A stretch of 64,000 nucleotides of DNA from Paraphysomonas bandaiensis. Lineage: Eukaryota; Chrysophyceae. The position numbers were made by a program, and so were the translations under genes. The notes beneath the pieces were generated by a model. The model saw only the letters and a program-made list of their open reading frames with translations, was not told the origin of the DNA and made no database searches. Below, piece by piece: positions 51,175 through 61,100 of the stretch; the stretch's first letter is position 1, and every line of letters starts with the position of its first letter. The stretch is taken from positions 35,221-99,220 of the forward strand of contig CBFFRP010000346.1 of NCBI GenBank assembly GCA_965644295.1, read 5' to 3'.

Positions 51175-51800
51175 ATTGTGTAGTAGTGAATGTCTGCTTA
51201 TTAGCAATAGGCGTGTAAGAGTCAGAACTAATGTAGCAAAACAATTTATCTAACTACTGCTTAATAACTCTGATATCCTACTATTTGTCGTTTTGAAAGC
51301 TGCTTGTATTATGTCACCGGAAGCACCAAGGTGCAACCACCTTCGTTCTCTGTCCTTGAGGTGAACTAGCCCGGATGCTTGACTGTAGGAGGTAGTCCAA
51401 TACCCCGGACGCTCTTGAGGTGGGCGTATTCCAGGATGCTTGATTTTATCATGCAGCCCAATACCCCGGACGCTCTTGAGGTGGGCGTATTCCAGGATGC
51501 TTGATTTTATCATGCAGCCCAATACCCCGGACGCTCTTGAGGTGGGCAAATTCCCGAATGTGTGTTTCTTCATCAATGCCCAAAGACGTCTACACCAGTG
51601 ACACTAATTAGTGTTCCTTGTACCACACAAGCATTTGGCTACGAATGGGCAGGACAATATCTGCTGGCTATATATGCGGCTCACGTTAGTTTCTCGGAGA
51701 AATCTCTCGAGTCCGACTTTGTTGAAGGAGAAATTGTGTATACAGAAATGTTTTACATTCACTGACGACACAGTTTAGACGGGACATTACTATTTAAACA
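51175..51800. repeat. Dispersed repeat family, copy D (best preserved)
   Basis: Shares head (TAGTAGTGAATGTCT, AGAGTCAGAACTAATGTAGC) and tail (GACACTAATTAGTGTTCC, CACACAAGCATTTGG, GGCTCACG, TATTTAAACAC) with copy B, and head plus middle with copy A. The middle contains a 61-bp tandem array. Non-coding. The shared TATTTAAA near the end could be a TATA box of a solo LTR, but no TG..CA ends or target duplication was found. Confidence 0.65.
51399..51581. repeat. 61-bp tandem repeat, three units
   Basis: Units start at 51399, 51460 and 51521, each beginning AATACCCCGGACGCTCTTGA. The first two are identical; the third diverges in its second half. A partial unit precedes (51366-51398). Single or diverged units occur in copies A and B. 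Confidence 0.85.
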
Positions 51801-52317
51801 CACAAAATGACTGTGTGTATGAACTCTACTTCAGACAACAAATACGTATTCATAGTTCTCATACATTCGCTATTGTTATTTTACAATATATATACATAAA
51901 CGCAATATTGCACAAGAAAAGTGAAAACACAAGAAATCTATACTTTCTAGTGAATATACATTCTACTGCCCTACGGGTTATTTTCGTCGGCATATTTCCC
52001 ATTGTAAAAACACATGTCGCATACTCTAGATGGCTCCATCAGGCCAAGGCGGATAATAGGATGGCGATTGACGGAGCATGGGCCACAAACCAGTCCTCCA
52101 CAGCACCTACAGTTATATCTAGAGGTTTCAAATAAGAAGTGCCGGGAACAACATTTCTACACAACTCACCTCTCTTTGTACTCCTGCGCTTCCCCTCTGA
52201 AGGTAGAATGCCACGTGAAGCTGCTGCCGCAGCACTTGCAGCAAAGTGCCTCGTTATAGGGCATCCAGGGTGGGGGGCGACACGGCGCACGACGGTACGA
52301 CCGTACCTGATCAAAAG
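51801..52317. other. Intergenic, nothing recognised
   Basis: Region downstream of the FYVE-lipase gene. Overlapping short ORFs on both strands (52014-52351) have no recognisable domains. Confidence 0.4.
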
Positions 52318-55300
52318 TCACAGGCATATACACATCCGATAAGCACACCAAACCTCCTGGAGCGCTTCGAATATACTCTTACTGGAGTGGTCACGGAATA
52401 TGTTTCCCTGTACCAGAATACGCCTGAGATCTGGAAAGTCCCGTGGAACAACTGCTGCATTGTAGAGGCCTCTCCATGCGTATATATGGACCAGTCTGCC
52501 AGGAAGCCACAATTGTATGACCTCTTGCTCATTGACTAACACGCACTCCTCTTGGTCCAAGCTACCATTTTCTGTGGAGTTTGAGTCAATCAGTGGCGGA
52601 ACCGCATCCACGGTGGGAAGAGTGTTGGGAGAGGCATCGGAGCCAGCTTCAGGGGTGTCCCTCCATCGCGGAGACCACAATGCAGTCGCTCGAGTGATTG
52701 CATCGTTCCAGTCTTGTTGGAGGTACTTGAAAACCCCTGACCTAAATGCGTTTACTTCCTTCATCAGCAGCCTACAGCAATCAAGTATGACCCAACGGAG
52801 CTGAATTACACAACTTACGCTGTACCTTATAGAAGCAGGAGTGACACGCGCTATGAGGTCATCGTGCAAAATAATAGTCGTCACGAATTCTTTCATTTCA
52901 TCAGCAGTATGTGCGTCTACAAAAGATGGCGTTCCATACGAGTAGCACTGCACATTCGGGATTGAGACCGATCGCAGCATGTATGCCACCAGTGCAGCTA
53001 CTGCGCCCCCAAGAGAATGTCCAACGATCTGGATACGGAATCCTTGCTCTGCCAGTGTGACCAGGCACGCCCCAAGTTCCACGAGTATAAACATCGCAGA
53101 CCGATAGATACCACCACATGCGTATGTAGTCGTTGAAGAAGTTGGAAGCCATTCCCACTCCTGCATGACACTTCAGAAAACAACAAGACGATGCATTGGA
53201 ATGTCACCTGAGACGACCCTATCTGTGATGCAATACAGATATCCGACCCAGAAGCCGATGCACTTCCGATATAACTGTCGGAGTGGTAAACCCCATATAT
53301 GGCCCGCATGATCTCCTCCTCCGGGGGTGGAAATGCGGTAGGAGCGTTGCGTATATCTGTAACCACATCTTGCACTGAGTGTGTTCCGCGGATAACCAGG
53401 ACCACCTCTTTGTTGTCGCCATATTCCGGTGATTCGTCCAGTTGACAATGTTTGGGCTCACCTGCACCTGGTGACTTCAATACTTCTGAGAGTTTTCCAT
53501 CCTCTCCTACAGTCCACCTGCCTGCAGCTGAGGTGGTAGCATACAACCCAAATGCTGGTTGTTCTGGCTCCGAGGTCTCCTGCATACAGAGGAGTGTATA
53601 TCCTTGGGTGGACGCCATGCGCTGACATTCAGCAGGCTTATCTTCATATGCAATCATCAGTGCGAGTGATGAGTAGCTGCGCAGGACACGTCAATGCGAC
53701 ACACACACTGGCGAATGCTGTACCGTATAATGATGTCTAATTCGTCATCTAATAAATCGTCGCATACAGGAGGCTCGTCAGGACAGGGAATGTAGTCGGC
53801 GGCATGCGTATTATTACGTGAAGGCGTCCAGTGAGCCTTGTATTCATCATCAGGATTGCATCCCCTCAGCCCGCGGTCGATGGCAAGCTTGTAGTAGATA
53901 CAAGCTGTCAACTCATGCAAACTAATAGGGTAGTGTTGATCCTACGTACAGCAATAGCAACATAACAAAGTTATTCATTCATACCAGCCATATGAGGAGA
54001 GGAAAGCATATATTAGCGTAAAACAACTATCACTAACCAGTCCGCTAATTTTCTTTAGAGTTTCAACAGCCTCCACGAAATCCTGTCGCAGCAGTACCCC
54101 AGCTAGCCCGGACATGCCGTACCTGCACCTCCATATCACATGTATAGCAATGGAAAGTAGAACGAAAGTTATAACCTCACCTACGCAGAATCTCCACCGT
54201 CTCCACAATAAGCACAGCAGGATAATTCTGCATAAGCGCTGTCTTAACTACAAACAGAGTGCCATCCACGACTCGAAGCGCCTTGTCCACACCTCTATCG
54301 ACACCACGTGACATATATGGGATCAATGAACCCGATAGAAAGTCGCGTACTCTCAGTAGCCGCCACTGAACTCGGTCCATACGAGCCTGGGAATCCAATC
54401 ACCATACAACAGTACGTCTACTATACATTCTTACCTCACTGTCAATAATCTGCTCACATTCCAAGCATACCCTCACTGGATCTGTGTATCCATATTTCAT
54501 TATCCGTCGAGAGGACTGAGAATGCTCCCGGCAGAAGGACCTTCCTGCATAATAAACTATTATCACGAGTAATAAAACTAGGACAGAAACACACCGCAGT
54601 GCCTGCAGTGGTGTCTGAATAGTGAGATTGAAAATTCCCGCTGACAAGAGTAGCAAACTGTGTCTTCTTGAAACGCAGGAGGGGTAATGAGGTCGGTAAT
54701 GATGGCAGCAGCCTCGGAACTTCCAGCATCAAATGCAGCAATGAGGGCATCAAGTGCACTGAACCTGTCCAGGACAAGACGAGTGGACGGTTTCGGTACT
54801 GGGGTCGATATGGGAGCGGAAAGCACACTATCAGTACTAGTGCGATAAGCACCCTTACCAGAATGCTGAGAGAGAGAAAGTGTGACGGTCTCTGCACCCA
54901 CAGGCATGTGGTTAGTGGGAGGCAATGAGCCAGATGACCTATCGGACACGCTGTCTCGGGTACAATGCAGAAGTTGACGGTGAGCCCAAGAGAGAGTTGA
55001 GAACCGTGCCCGTCGCTTAATTGTCGCAGAATCCAAGGAAAGACTATGCGCTGGGTCTGGTCGAATGATATTCTTGCTGCTTCGCACAGACCTACGGTGG
55101 ACTACCTCTGGATCGTCTGATATCATCAGCGTCGCATACCTGCAACGCATAGGTTCGTGTCACTTTACAAACTAGTAATACTAACACTACTAACCACTTC
55201 GTGTATGTCCTTGTTCGATCCACTGCAAAATAACATGACTCGATAATTACATCGCCAACTGCTTGGAGGGTCGAAAACCGTTTTAGGGCACCATCCGCCT

Positions 55301-55874
55301 GTTTAACTGCTGAAGTGATACTTTCTTTGGTGGCATTCGTTAGTGGCTTACTATGCTTGGTCACAATGTCATATCCTCTTTTGGTAACAAAACCTGCTCC
55401 TTGTACAACATATCTGTTCACAAACTTGACCAGAGCGGAAGTAATTGCATAAACTCGCCCCCTAATATGTAGAACTCCAGTTTCACGTGAAGGAGGATCA
55501 CTAAGTGTCGGCTCCGTGTCATGGACAAGGACCTCGGATACATTGTCATTTGCCTCGAAATCATTCGAAGACATGTCTATCACGGCAACTTCACAGTCAG
55601 AGCCTGACATATCGACAACATGGTGATTCATTGCTCTGTCCACACATAATGAACCATTGAGGTCAATGTCGTCGAATTCCCTCTGAGGAAACTCCTCCAC
55701 AGACTGAACAACATCACCCGACAAATTCAATAACCCGGCATACCCAGCTATAGTGGAGTTCATACCCTCAGCATCATCCGCTGGTGTGTAGGAAACATGT
55801 GTTGTATCTGTATCAGTGCCTGTGTCCTCGGCCCCATCATCCAGACCTGCAAACCACTGATACTCCTCAGTCAT
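52318..55874 (-). CDS. FYVE-domain sn-1 diacylglycerol lipase (class 3 lipase)
   Basis: Eight exons (55874-55195, 55139-54595, 54544-54435, 54386-54181, 54122-54038, 53941-53724, 53676-53208, 53160-52318) join in frame to 1,051 aa. Residues ~385-446 form a FYVE zinc finger (CYSC, FRHHCRHCG, RVCLEC), which binds PI3P on endosomes. A helical linker follows, then a class 3 lipase fold (~615-1045) with VVLVIRGTHS, the nucleophile elbow VGHSLGGAVA (Ser ~818), a candidate Asp in ILHDDLIARVTP and a late His in FRDHSS. The C-terminal LWLPGRLVHIY segment resembles diacylglycerol lipases, which release 2-acylglycerol. No four-helix membrane domain like that of animal DAGL is present, so FYVE may supply the membrane anchor. 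The start is the ATG opening TEEYQWFAG; an upstream in-frame alternative at 55886 lacks support. Confidence 0.88.
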
Positions 55875-56306
55875 TATATCAAACAATTACATAAGATGGA
55901 TTGATTATGATAGTCGACATCTGAAGTGTTATATATACATGTATGTATGTATGTAGAGATGAGAAGAAACATGTACAAGAAAGAAAAGAAACATCTCAAA
56001 AACATCCAACAATACTGCTGTAGGATAACAAGAATACGGCCGTACTGTAAGCTGACGACTTCAACAAGAGAAGTATACCACATGATAAAAAAAATTATTC
56101 TGTAAAATGTGGAAGGTACCGTACTCAAGCCCGCACCATAATGGTGTGGAACTATATAAGTGGTGATGATGAGTGACCAGTGGTATGTATGGTGTTGCTG
56201 GTGAGTAATAGATCCAGGGAGGTGGGTGTTGAAGGAGGAGCTCTCTCATCACAGCATGGTATCATACATACAGAACATAATAACAGCGAGAACATATCAT
56301 AGTAGC

Positions 56307-57233
56307 ATGGAATCAACTACCACGGAATCAACTACCACGGAATCAACTACCACGGAATCAACTACCACAGGGGGCATTAGAAAAGTCGGTGATGGGGAAA
56401 CCAAAAATCGTAACTCCTCTGCGTTAGCTCAGTTTGCGAAGTACTTGGAGATGCGGTTCGACGGGAAGAAGAGGTATAAGGAACTCATAGACAGTGATAT
56501 AAATGTAGAACTATTTCATCAATGTTTCGGTGGCTTTTTGATCGATCACGCCGTCCATGGAACAACGAAGAAGCCTTTGACCCTAGGTACTGCTTGGCAG
56601 TATTTGTCAGACACGAAGACTGCGCTGACGAAGCGATTTAAAAGAAATGAGTTATTAAGCAGCTCCAATGAGCTGTGGTACAAAGATGTGAGAGCGGCAG
56701 TATCAAAGCATATTATCAAGCGGTGTATCGCACAAGGAGTGCGTATATCAGAGAAAACAAGTCCAGTGGGGAAAGAACTAATGAAGCGCATAGGTGAATA
56801 CATTATACATCGGGCATCTGATTTCTCCGGTAAGTGGACATACTTCACATATCTATGATTTACTGTATACCCTATGGTAGACAACGTCAACAAACAGAAA
56901 AAACTAAATCGAGTATTGACTAAAGGACTCGGCCTATTGTACGATGACGAGAAACGTTTTCTTGATGAGCCGAAACCCTGTATGGCAAGTCAGTCTACTT
57001 CGTACAGAGAATGGAAGAGTAATTTAAAATGCATAGCTGAAAAGGTTGAATTGCGTGTTATTGTTGATTTATTTGGTCAGGAAAATTACGACAAGTTTCA
57101 CCCCAAAAAAAAAGCCTCTAAGAAATACATAAACAGTATATATGATGCAATGAGTGCACGAAGGGACAGTGATGGTAACATTATTCCAAGGACAAAGAAA
57201 AGGAAACTTCAGTCTGATGTTAGTAATCTGTAG
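56307..57233 (+). CDS. Palindrome gene, left copy: Crypton/tyrosine-recombinase-like N-terminal domain (weak)
   Basis: Two exons (56307-56829, 56881-57233) give 291 aa; an in-frame upstream start at 56226 would add 27. The N-terminus has four 15-bp repeats encoding ESTTT. The core, ALAQFAKYLEMRF ... FGGFLIDHAV ... TAWQYLSDTKTALTKRF ... DVRAAVSKHI, resembles the helical core-binding domain of Crypton-type tyrosine recombinases as I remember them. No catalytic R...HxxR...Y region follows. The second exon is Lys-rich with a basic tail (PRTKKRKLQ), which may be a nuclear signal. So it is either a truncated transposon protein or a DNA-binding derivative. It reads towards the centre of the palindrome. 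Confidence 0.55.
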
Positions 57234-57765
57234 AATGCCAATATATGTATTCATTTATAACCACTCCATCAACTTTTTATAATGTACCCTTATAATTAAT
57301 GATTCATTAGTAATTGGAATACATCGTATCATTATTTACAGAGCATACAACAGTATAATCAACCATTACAGCGTTCAGCATTTTATTATTCGACACAGTC
57401 TGATGTTAGTAATCTGTAGAATGCCTATATGTATTCATTTATAACCACTCCATCAACTTTTTATAATGTACCCTTATAATTAATGATTCATTAGTAATTG
57501 GAATACATCGTATCATTATTTACAGAGCATACAACAGTATAATCAACCATTACAGCGTGCAGCATTTTATTATTCGACACAGTCTGATGTTAGTAATCTG
57601 TAGAATGCCTATATGTATTCATTTATAACCACTCCATCAACTTTTTATACTGTACCCTTATAATTAATGATTCATTAGTAATTGGAATACATCGTATCAT
57701 TATTTACAGAGCATACAACAGTATAATCAACCATCACAGCGTTCAGCATTTTATTATTCCACACC
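57211..57765. repeat. Three ~185-bp tandem units, left arm
   Basis: AGTCTGATGTTAGTAATCTG recurs at 57211, 57397 and 57581 (spacing 186 and 184). The first unit begins inside the last codons of the gene, so the array appears to have grown from its 3' end. Each unit ends with GTTCAGCATTTTATTATT-type sequence shared with the next array. Confidence 0.9.
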
Positions 57766-57946
57766 GTTCAGAATTCTTATCACATACAGCCATACTGCAT
57801 ACCCTTACACAACATGACACATATTCACTGCAAGATGGAACAGGGGCAGCCGGGCGCTTGTGTCGCTTAGGCATCCCTCTTGCACCGGTAAGTATAAACG
57901 TCATTGCGCCTACAACAGCATAATAAACCATCACAGCCTTCAGCAT
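57743..57946 (-). CDS. Small cysteine-rich peptide ORF, left arm copy 2
   Basis: 67 aa. A hydrophobic N-terminus (MVYYAVVGAMTFILTGARG), a basic KRHKR patch and a Cys-rich tail (C-x5-CC-x3-C-x4-C-x6-C-x4-C). Mirror of 59464-59667. Its start overlaps the stop of copy 1 (ATGCTGA). It may be a fortuitous ORF in a repeat. Function unknown. Confidence 0.3.
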   Translation of the reverse strand: MLKAVMVYYAVVGAMTFILTGARGMPKRHKRPAAPVPSCSEYVSCCVRVCSMAVCDKNSERCGIIKC

Positions 57947-58143
57947 TTTATTATTCCACACCGTTCAGAATTCTTATCACATACAGCCATACTGCATACC
58001 CTTACACAACATGACACATATTCACTGCAAGATGGTACAGGGGCAGCCGGGCGCTTGTGTCGCTTAGGCATCCCTCTTGCACCGGTAAGTATAAACGTCA
58101 TTGCGCCTACAACAGCATAATAAACCATGACAACATTCAGCAT
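57761..58143. repeat. Two ~197-bp tandem units, left arm
   Basis: ACACCGTTCAGAATTCTTAT recurs at 57761 and 57958 (197 bp apart). The junction sequence GTTCAGCATTTTATTATTC is shared with the 185-bp units, so the two arrays are related. Each unit contains one 67-codon cysteine-rich ORF on the minus strand. Confidence 0.85.
57940..58143 (-). CDS. Small cysteine-rich peptide ORF, left arm copy 1
   Basis: 67 aa, differing from its tandem neighbour only near the start (LNVV versus LKAV); the one internal base difference is synonymous (a Val codon). Possible longer start at 58176. Mirror of 59267-59470. Confidence 0.3.
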   Translation of the reverse strand: MLNVVMVYYAVVGAMTFILTGARGMPKRHKRPAAPVPSCSEYVSCCVRVCSMAVCDKNSERCGIIKC

Positions 58144-58595
58144 ATCATATACCATCACACAACATAGTGCATGCATGATATACAGCCTTCTATTCCTTCA
58201 AATGTACCACTTCTCATCTCTCTACATACCTGACACTTTAAATAGGATGATGGGAGCATGATGCTCCCACCTGGAATTCAATCATTGATATCCATATCAA
58301 ATCACTTCATACCATAATATACAGCCCTTCACAGTTCCTCTCCATACAGCCTTATAAACCTCGTCCAGTAACTGCATATCTCATCTCACAGTTTCATGAA
58401 ATAAGATGGTAGCAACATGTTATCACCTATCATTCAAGCACTCATTAACGTGTATCTGCTGCATATGGCTGCCTCGTCATATTACTATATACATATACTC
58501 GATGCATGTGATATGATGCACTATGCTATGATGCACTCTGCTGATTGGATCACTCGATGGGCGCACTTGCTGTGCGGCCTTTGTGTAAAAACAAG

Positions 58596-58613
58596 GGTGC
58601 GGGATCCCGCACC
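58596..58613. other. 18-bp perfect GC-rich dyad, left arm
   Basis: GGTGCGGGATCCCGCACC is its own reverse complement, in an otherwise AT-rich arm, 28 bp from the loop. Its mirror is at 58797-58814. Could be a binding site or a small hairpin. Confidence 0.7.
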
Positions 58614-58641
58614 TGCGGTGCGGGCTAAATAATTTTTCCAG

Positions 58642-58768
58642 ACAAGTTATAAGGGTGCGTTCGGTAGACCAAAAAAGTGCTGGATTTGCTCAAATTCGCT
58701 GGATTTCATCCATCCACTGGAATTTGGAAAATCTTACCGAACGCAAAAAAGCAAAATATGCTCATTTG
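58642..58768. repeat. 127-bp palindrome loop holding a MITE-like sequence
   Basis: The unpaired centre contains inverted TGCGTTCGGTA (58656-58666) and TACCGAACGCA (58735-58745) around GTGCTGGATTT, TTCGCTGGATTT and CCACTGGAATTT. The same ordered motifs occur in reverse orientation at 61505-61577. Non-coding. Confidence 0.7.
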
Positions 58769-58796
58769 CTGGAAAAATTATTTAGCCCGCACCGCA

Positions 58797-58814
58797 GGTG
58801 CGGGATCCCGCACC
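58797..58814. other. 18-bp perfect GC-rich dyad, right arm
   Basis: Mirror of 58596-58613; same sequence. Confidence 0.7.
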
Positions 58815-59266
58815 CTTGTTTTTACACAAAGGCCGCACAGCAAGTGCGCCCATCGAGTGATCCAATCAGCAGAGTGCATCATAGCATAGTGCATCATATC
58901 ACATGCATCGAGTATATGTATATAGTAATATGACGAGGCAGCCATATGCAGCAGATACACGTTAATGAGTGCTTGAATGATAGGTGATAACATGTTGCTA
59001 CCATCTTATTTCATGAAACTGTGAGATGAGATATGCAGTTACTGGACGAGGTTTATAAGGCTGTATGGAGAGGAACTGTGAAGGGCTGTATATTATGGTA
59101 TGAAGTGATTTGATATGGATATCAATGATTGAATTCCAGGTGGGAGCATCATGCTCCCATCATCCTATTTAAAGTGTCAGGTATGTAGAGAGATGAGAAG
59201 TGGTACATTTGAAGGAATAGAAGGCTGTATATCATGCATGCACTATGTTGTGTGATGGTATATGAT

Positions 59267-59470
59267 ATGCTGAATGTTGTCATGGTTTATTATGCTGTTG
59301 TAGGCGCAATGACGTTTATACTTACCGGTGCAAGAGGGATGCCTAAGCGACACAAGCGCCCGGCTGCCCCTGTACCATCTTGCAGTGAATATGTGTCATG
59401 TTGTGTAAGGGTATGCAGTATGGCTGTATGTGATAAGAATTCTGAACGGTGTGGAATAATAAAATGCTGA
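59267..59470 (+). CDS. Small cysteine-rich peptide ORF, right arm copy 1
   Basis: 67 aa with signal-like hydrophobic N-terminus and seven cysteines in the last 29 residues. Mirror of 57940-58143. Its TGA overlaps the ATG of the next copy (ATGCTGA, 59464-59470). Confidence 0.3.
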   Translation: MLNVVMVYYAVVGAMTFILTGARGMPKRHKRPAAPVPSCSEYVSCCVRVCSMAVCDKNSERCGIIKC

Positions 59471-59649
59471 AGGCTGTGATGGTTTATTATGCTGTTGTAG
59501 GCGCAATGACGTTTATACTTACCGGTGCAAGAGGGATGCCTAAGCGACACAAGCGCCCGGCTGCCCCTGTTCCATCTTGCAGTGAATATGTGTCATGTTG
59601 TGTAAGGGTATGCAGTATGGCTGTATGTGATAAGAATTCTGAACGGTGT
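59267..59649. repeat. Two ~197-bp tandem units, right arm
   Basis: Mirror of 57761-58143, with the same unit-specific differences retained. Confidence 0.85.
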
Positions 59650-59667
59650 GGAATAATAAAATGCTGA
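59464..59667 (+). CDS. Small cysteine-rich peptide ORF, right arm copy 2
   Basis: 67 aa, mirror of 57743-57946. It is followed directly by the related start of a 185-bp unit, in which the frame soon closes. Confidence 0.3.
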   Translation: MLKAVMVYYAVVGAMTFILTGARGMPKRHKRPAAPVPSCSEYVSCCVRVCSMAVCDKNSERCGIIKC

Positions 59668-60199
59668 ACGCTGTGATGGTTGATTATACTGTTGTATGCT
59701 CTGTAAATAATGATACGATGTATTCCAATTACTAATGAATCATTAATTATAAGGGTACAGTATAAAAAGTTGATGGAGTGGTTATAAATGAATACATATA
59801 GGCATTCTACAGATTACTAACATCAGACTGTGTCGAATAATAAAATGCTGCACGCTGTAATGGTTGATTATACTGTTGTATGCTCTGTAAATAATGATAC
59901 GATGTATTCCAATTACTAATGAATCATTAATTATAAGGGTACATTATAAAAAGTTGATGGAGTGGTTATAAATGAATACATATAGGCATTCTACAGATTA
60001 CTAACATCAGACTGTGTCGAATAATAAAATGCTGAACGCTGTAATGGTTGATTATACTGTTGTATGCTCTGTAAATAATGATACGATGTATTCCAATTAC
60101 TAATGAATCATTAATTATAAGGGTACATTATAAAAAGTTGATGGAGTGGTTATAAATGAATACATATATTGGCATTCTACAGATTACTAACATCAGACT
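59645..60199. repeat. Three ~185-bp tandem units, right arm
   Basis: Mirror of 57211-57765; unit-specific variants (e.g. CAGTATAAAAAG and GCTGCACGCTG) match the left arm exactly. Confidence 0.9.
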
Positions 60200-61100
60200 G
60201 AAGTTTCCTTTTCTTTGTCCTTGGAATAATGTTACCATCACTGTCCCTTCGTGCACTCATTGCATCATATATACTGTTTATGTATTTCTTAGAGGCTTTT
60301 TTTTTGGGGTGAAACTTGTCGTAATTTTCCTGACCAAATAAATCAACAATAACACGCAATTCAACCTTTTCAGCTATGCATTTTAAATTACTCTTCCATT
60401 CTCTGTACGAAGTAGACTGACTTGCCATACAGGGTTTCGGCTCATCAAGAAAACGTTTCTCGTCATCGTACAATAGGCCGAGTCCTTTAGTCAATACTCG
60501 ATTTAGTTTTTTCTGTTTGTTGACGTTGTCTACCATAGGGTATACAGTAAATCATAGATATGTGAAGTATGTCCACTTACCGGAGAAATCAGATGCCCGA
60601 TGTATAATGTATTCACCTATGCGCTTCATTAGTTCTTTCCCCACTGGACTTGTTTTCTCTGATATACGCACTCCTTGTGCGATACACCGCTTGATAATAT
60701 GCTTTGATACTGCCGCTCTCACATCTTTGTACCACAGCTCATTGGAGCTGCTTAATAACTCATTTCTTTTAAATCGCTTCGTCAGCGCAGTCTTCGTGTC
60801 TGACAAATACTGCCAAGCAGTACCTAGGGTCAAAGGCTTCTTCGTTGTTCCATGGACGGCGTGATCGATCAAAAAGCCACCGAAACATTGAAATAGTTCT
60901 ACATTTATATCACTGTCTATGAGTTCCTTATACCTCTTCTTCCCGTCGAACCGCATCTCCAAGTACTTCGCAAACTGAGCTAACGCAGAGGAGTTACGAT
61001 TTTTGGTTTCCCCATCACCGACTTTTCTAATGCCCCCTGTGGTAGTTGATTCCGTGGTAGTTGATTCCGTGGTAGTTGATTCCGTGGTAGTTGATTCCAT
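60177..61100 (-). CDS. Palindrome gene, right copy: Crypton/tyrosine-recombinase-like N-terminal domain (weak)
   Basis: Two exons (61100-60581, 60529-60177) give 290 aa. Identical to the left copy except for loss of one His codon near 60890 (the left copy has FHQCFGG, this one FQCFGG), which keeps the frame. Both copies are therefore intact and converge on the palindrome centre. See the left copy for the domain description. Confidence 0.55.

Larger units (their letters stand above)
56098..58641. repeat. Left arm of 5.2-kb palindrome
   Basis: Pairs with 58769-61309: position x pairs with 117410-x through most of the arm, and with 117407-x outside a 3-bp indel at about 56516-56520. Even variant bases within the internal tandem units match between arms, so the arms are essentially identical apart from that indel. 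Contents from outside in: a two-exon gene, three ~185-bp tandem units, two ~197-bp tandem units with small ORFs, unique sequence, and an 18-bp GC-rich dyad near the loop. Confidence 0.95.

Noticed and set aside
52801-52820. An 18-nt GTAAGT...CAG stretch inside lipase exon 8 that could be a mini-intron
   Set aside because: It is a multiple of three, reads through without a stop, and all other introns here are about 45-115 bp; treated as coding.
54454-54897. 147-codon minus-strand ORF in another frame
   Set aside because: Overlaps FYVE exons 2-3 out of frame; the FYVE frame explains the zinc ligands and splice sites.
57860-58120. 86-codon plus-strand ORF spanning the two 197-bp units (mirror 59290-59550)
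   Set aside because: It reads through both tandem units so its two halves are repeats of different frames; the antisense cysteine-rich reading is per-unit and more coherent.
57211-58143. Regularly spaced repeats as a CRISPR-like array
   Set aside because: Units are contiguous 185-197-bp tandem repeats without spacers, in a eukaryotic intron-containing context.
58417-58993. Mirrored ORF pair (58417-58632 plus and 58778-58993 minus)
   Set aside because: Identical only because the arms are reverse complements. No start context, domain or tandem conservation, unlike the cysteine-rich ORFs.
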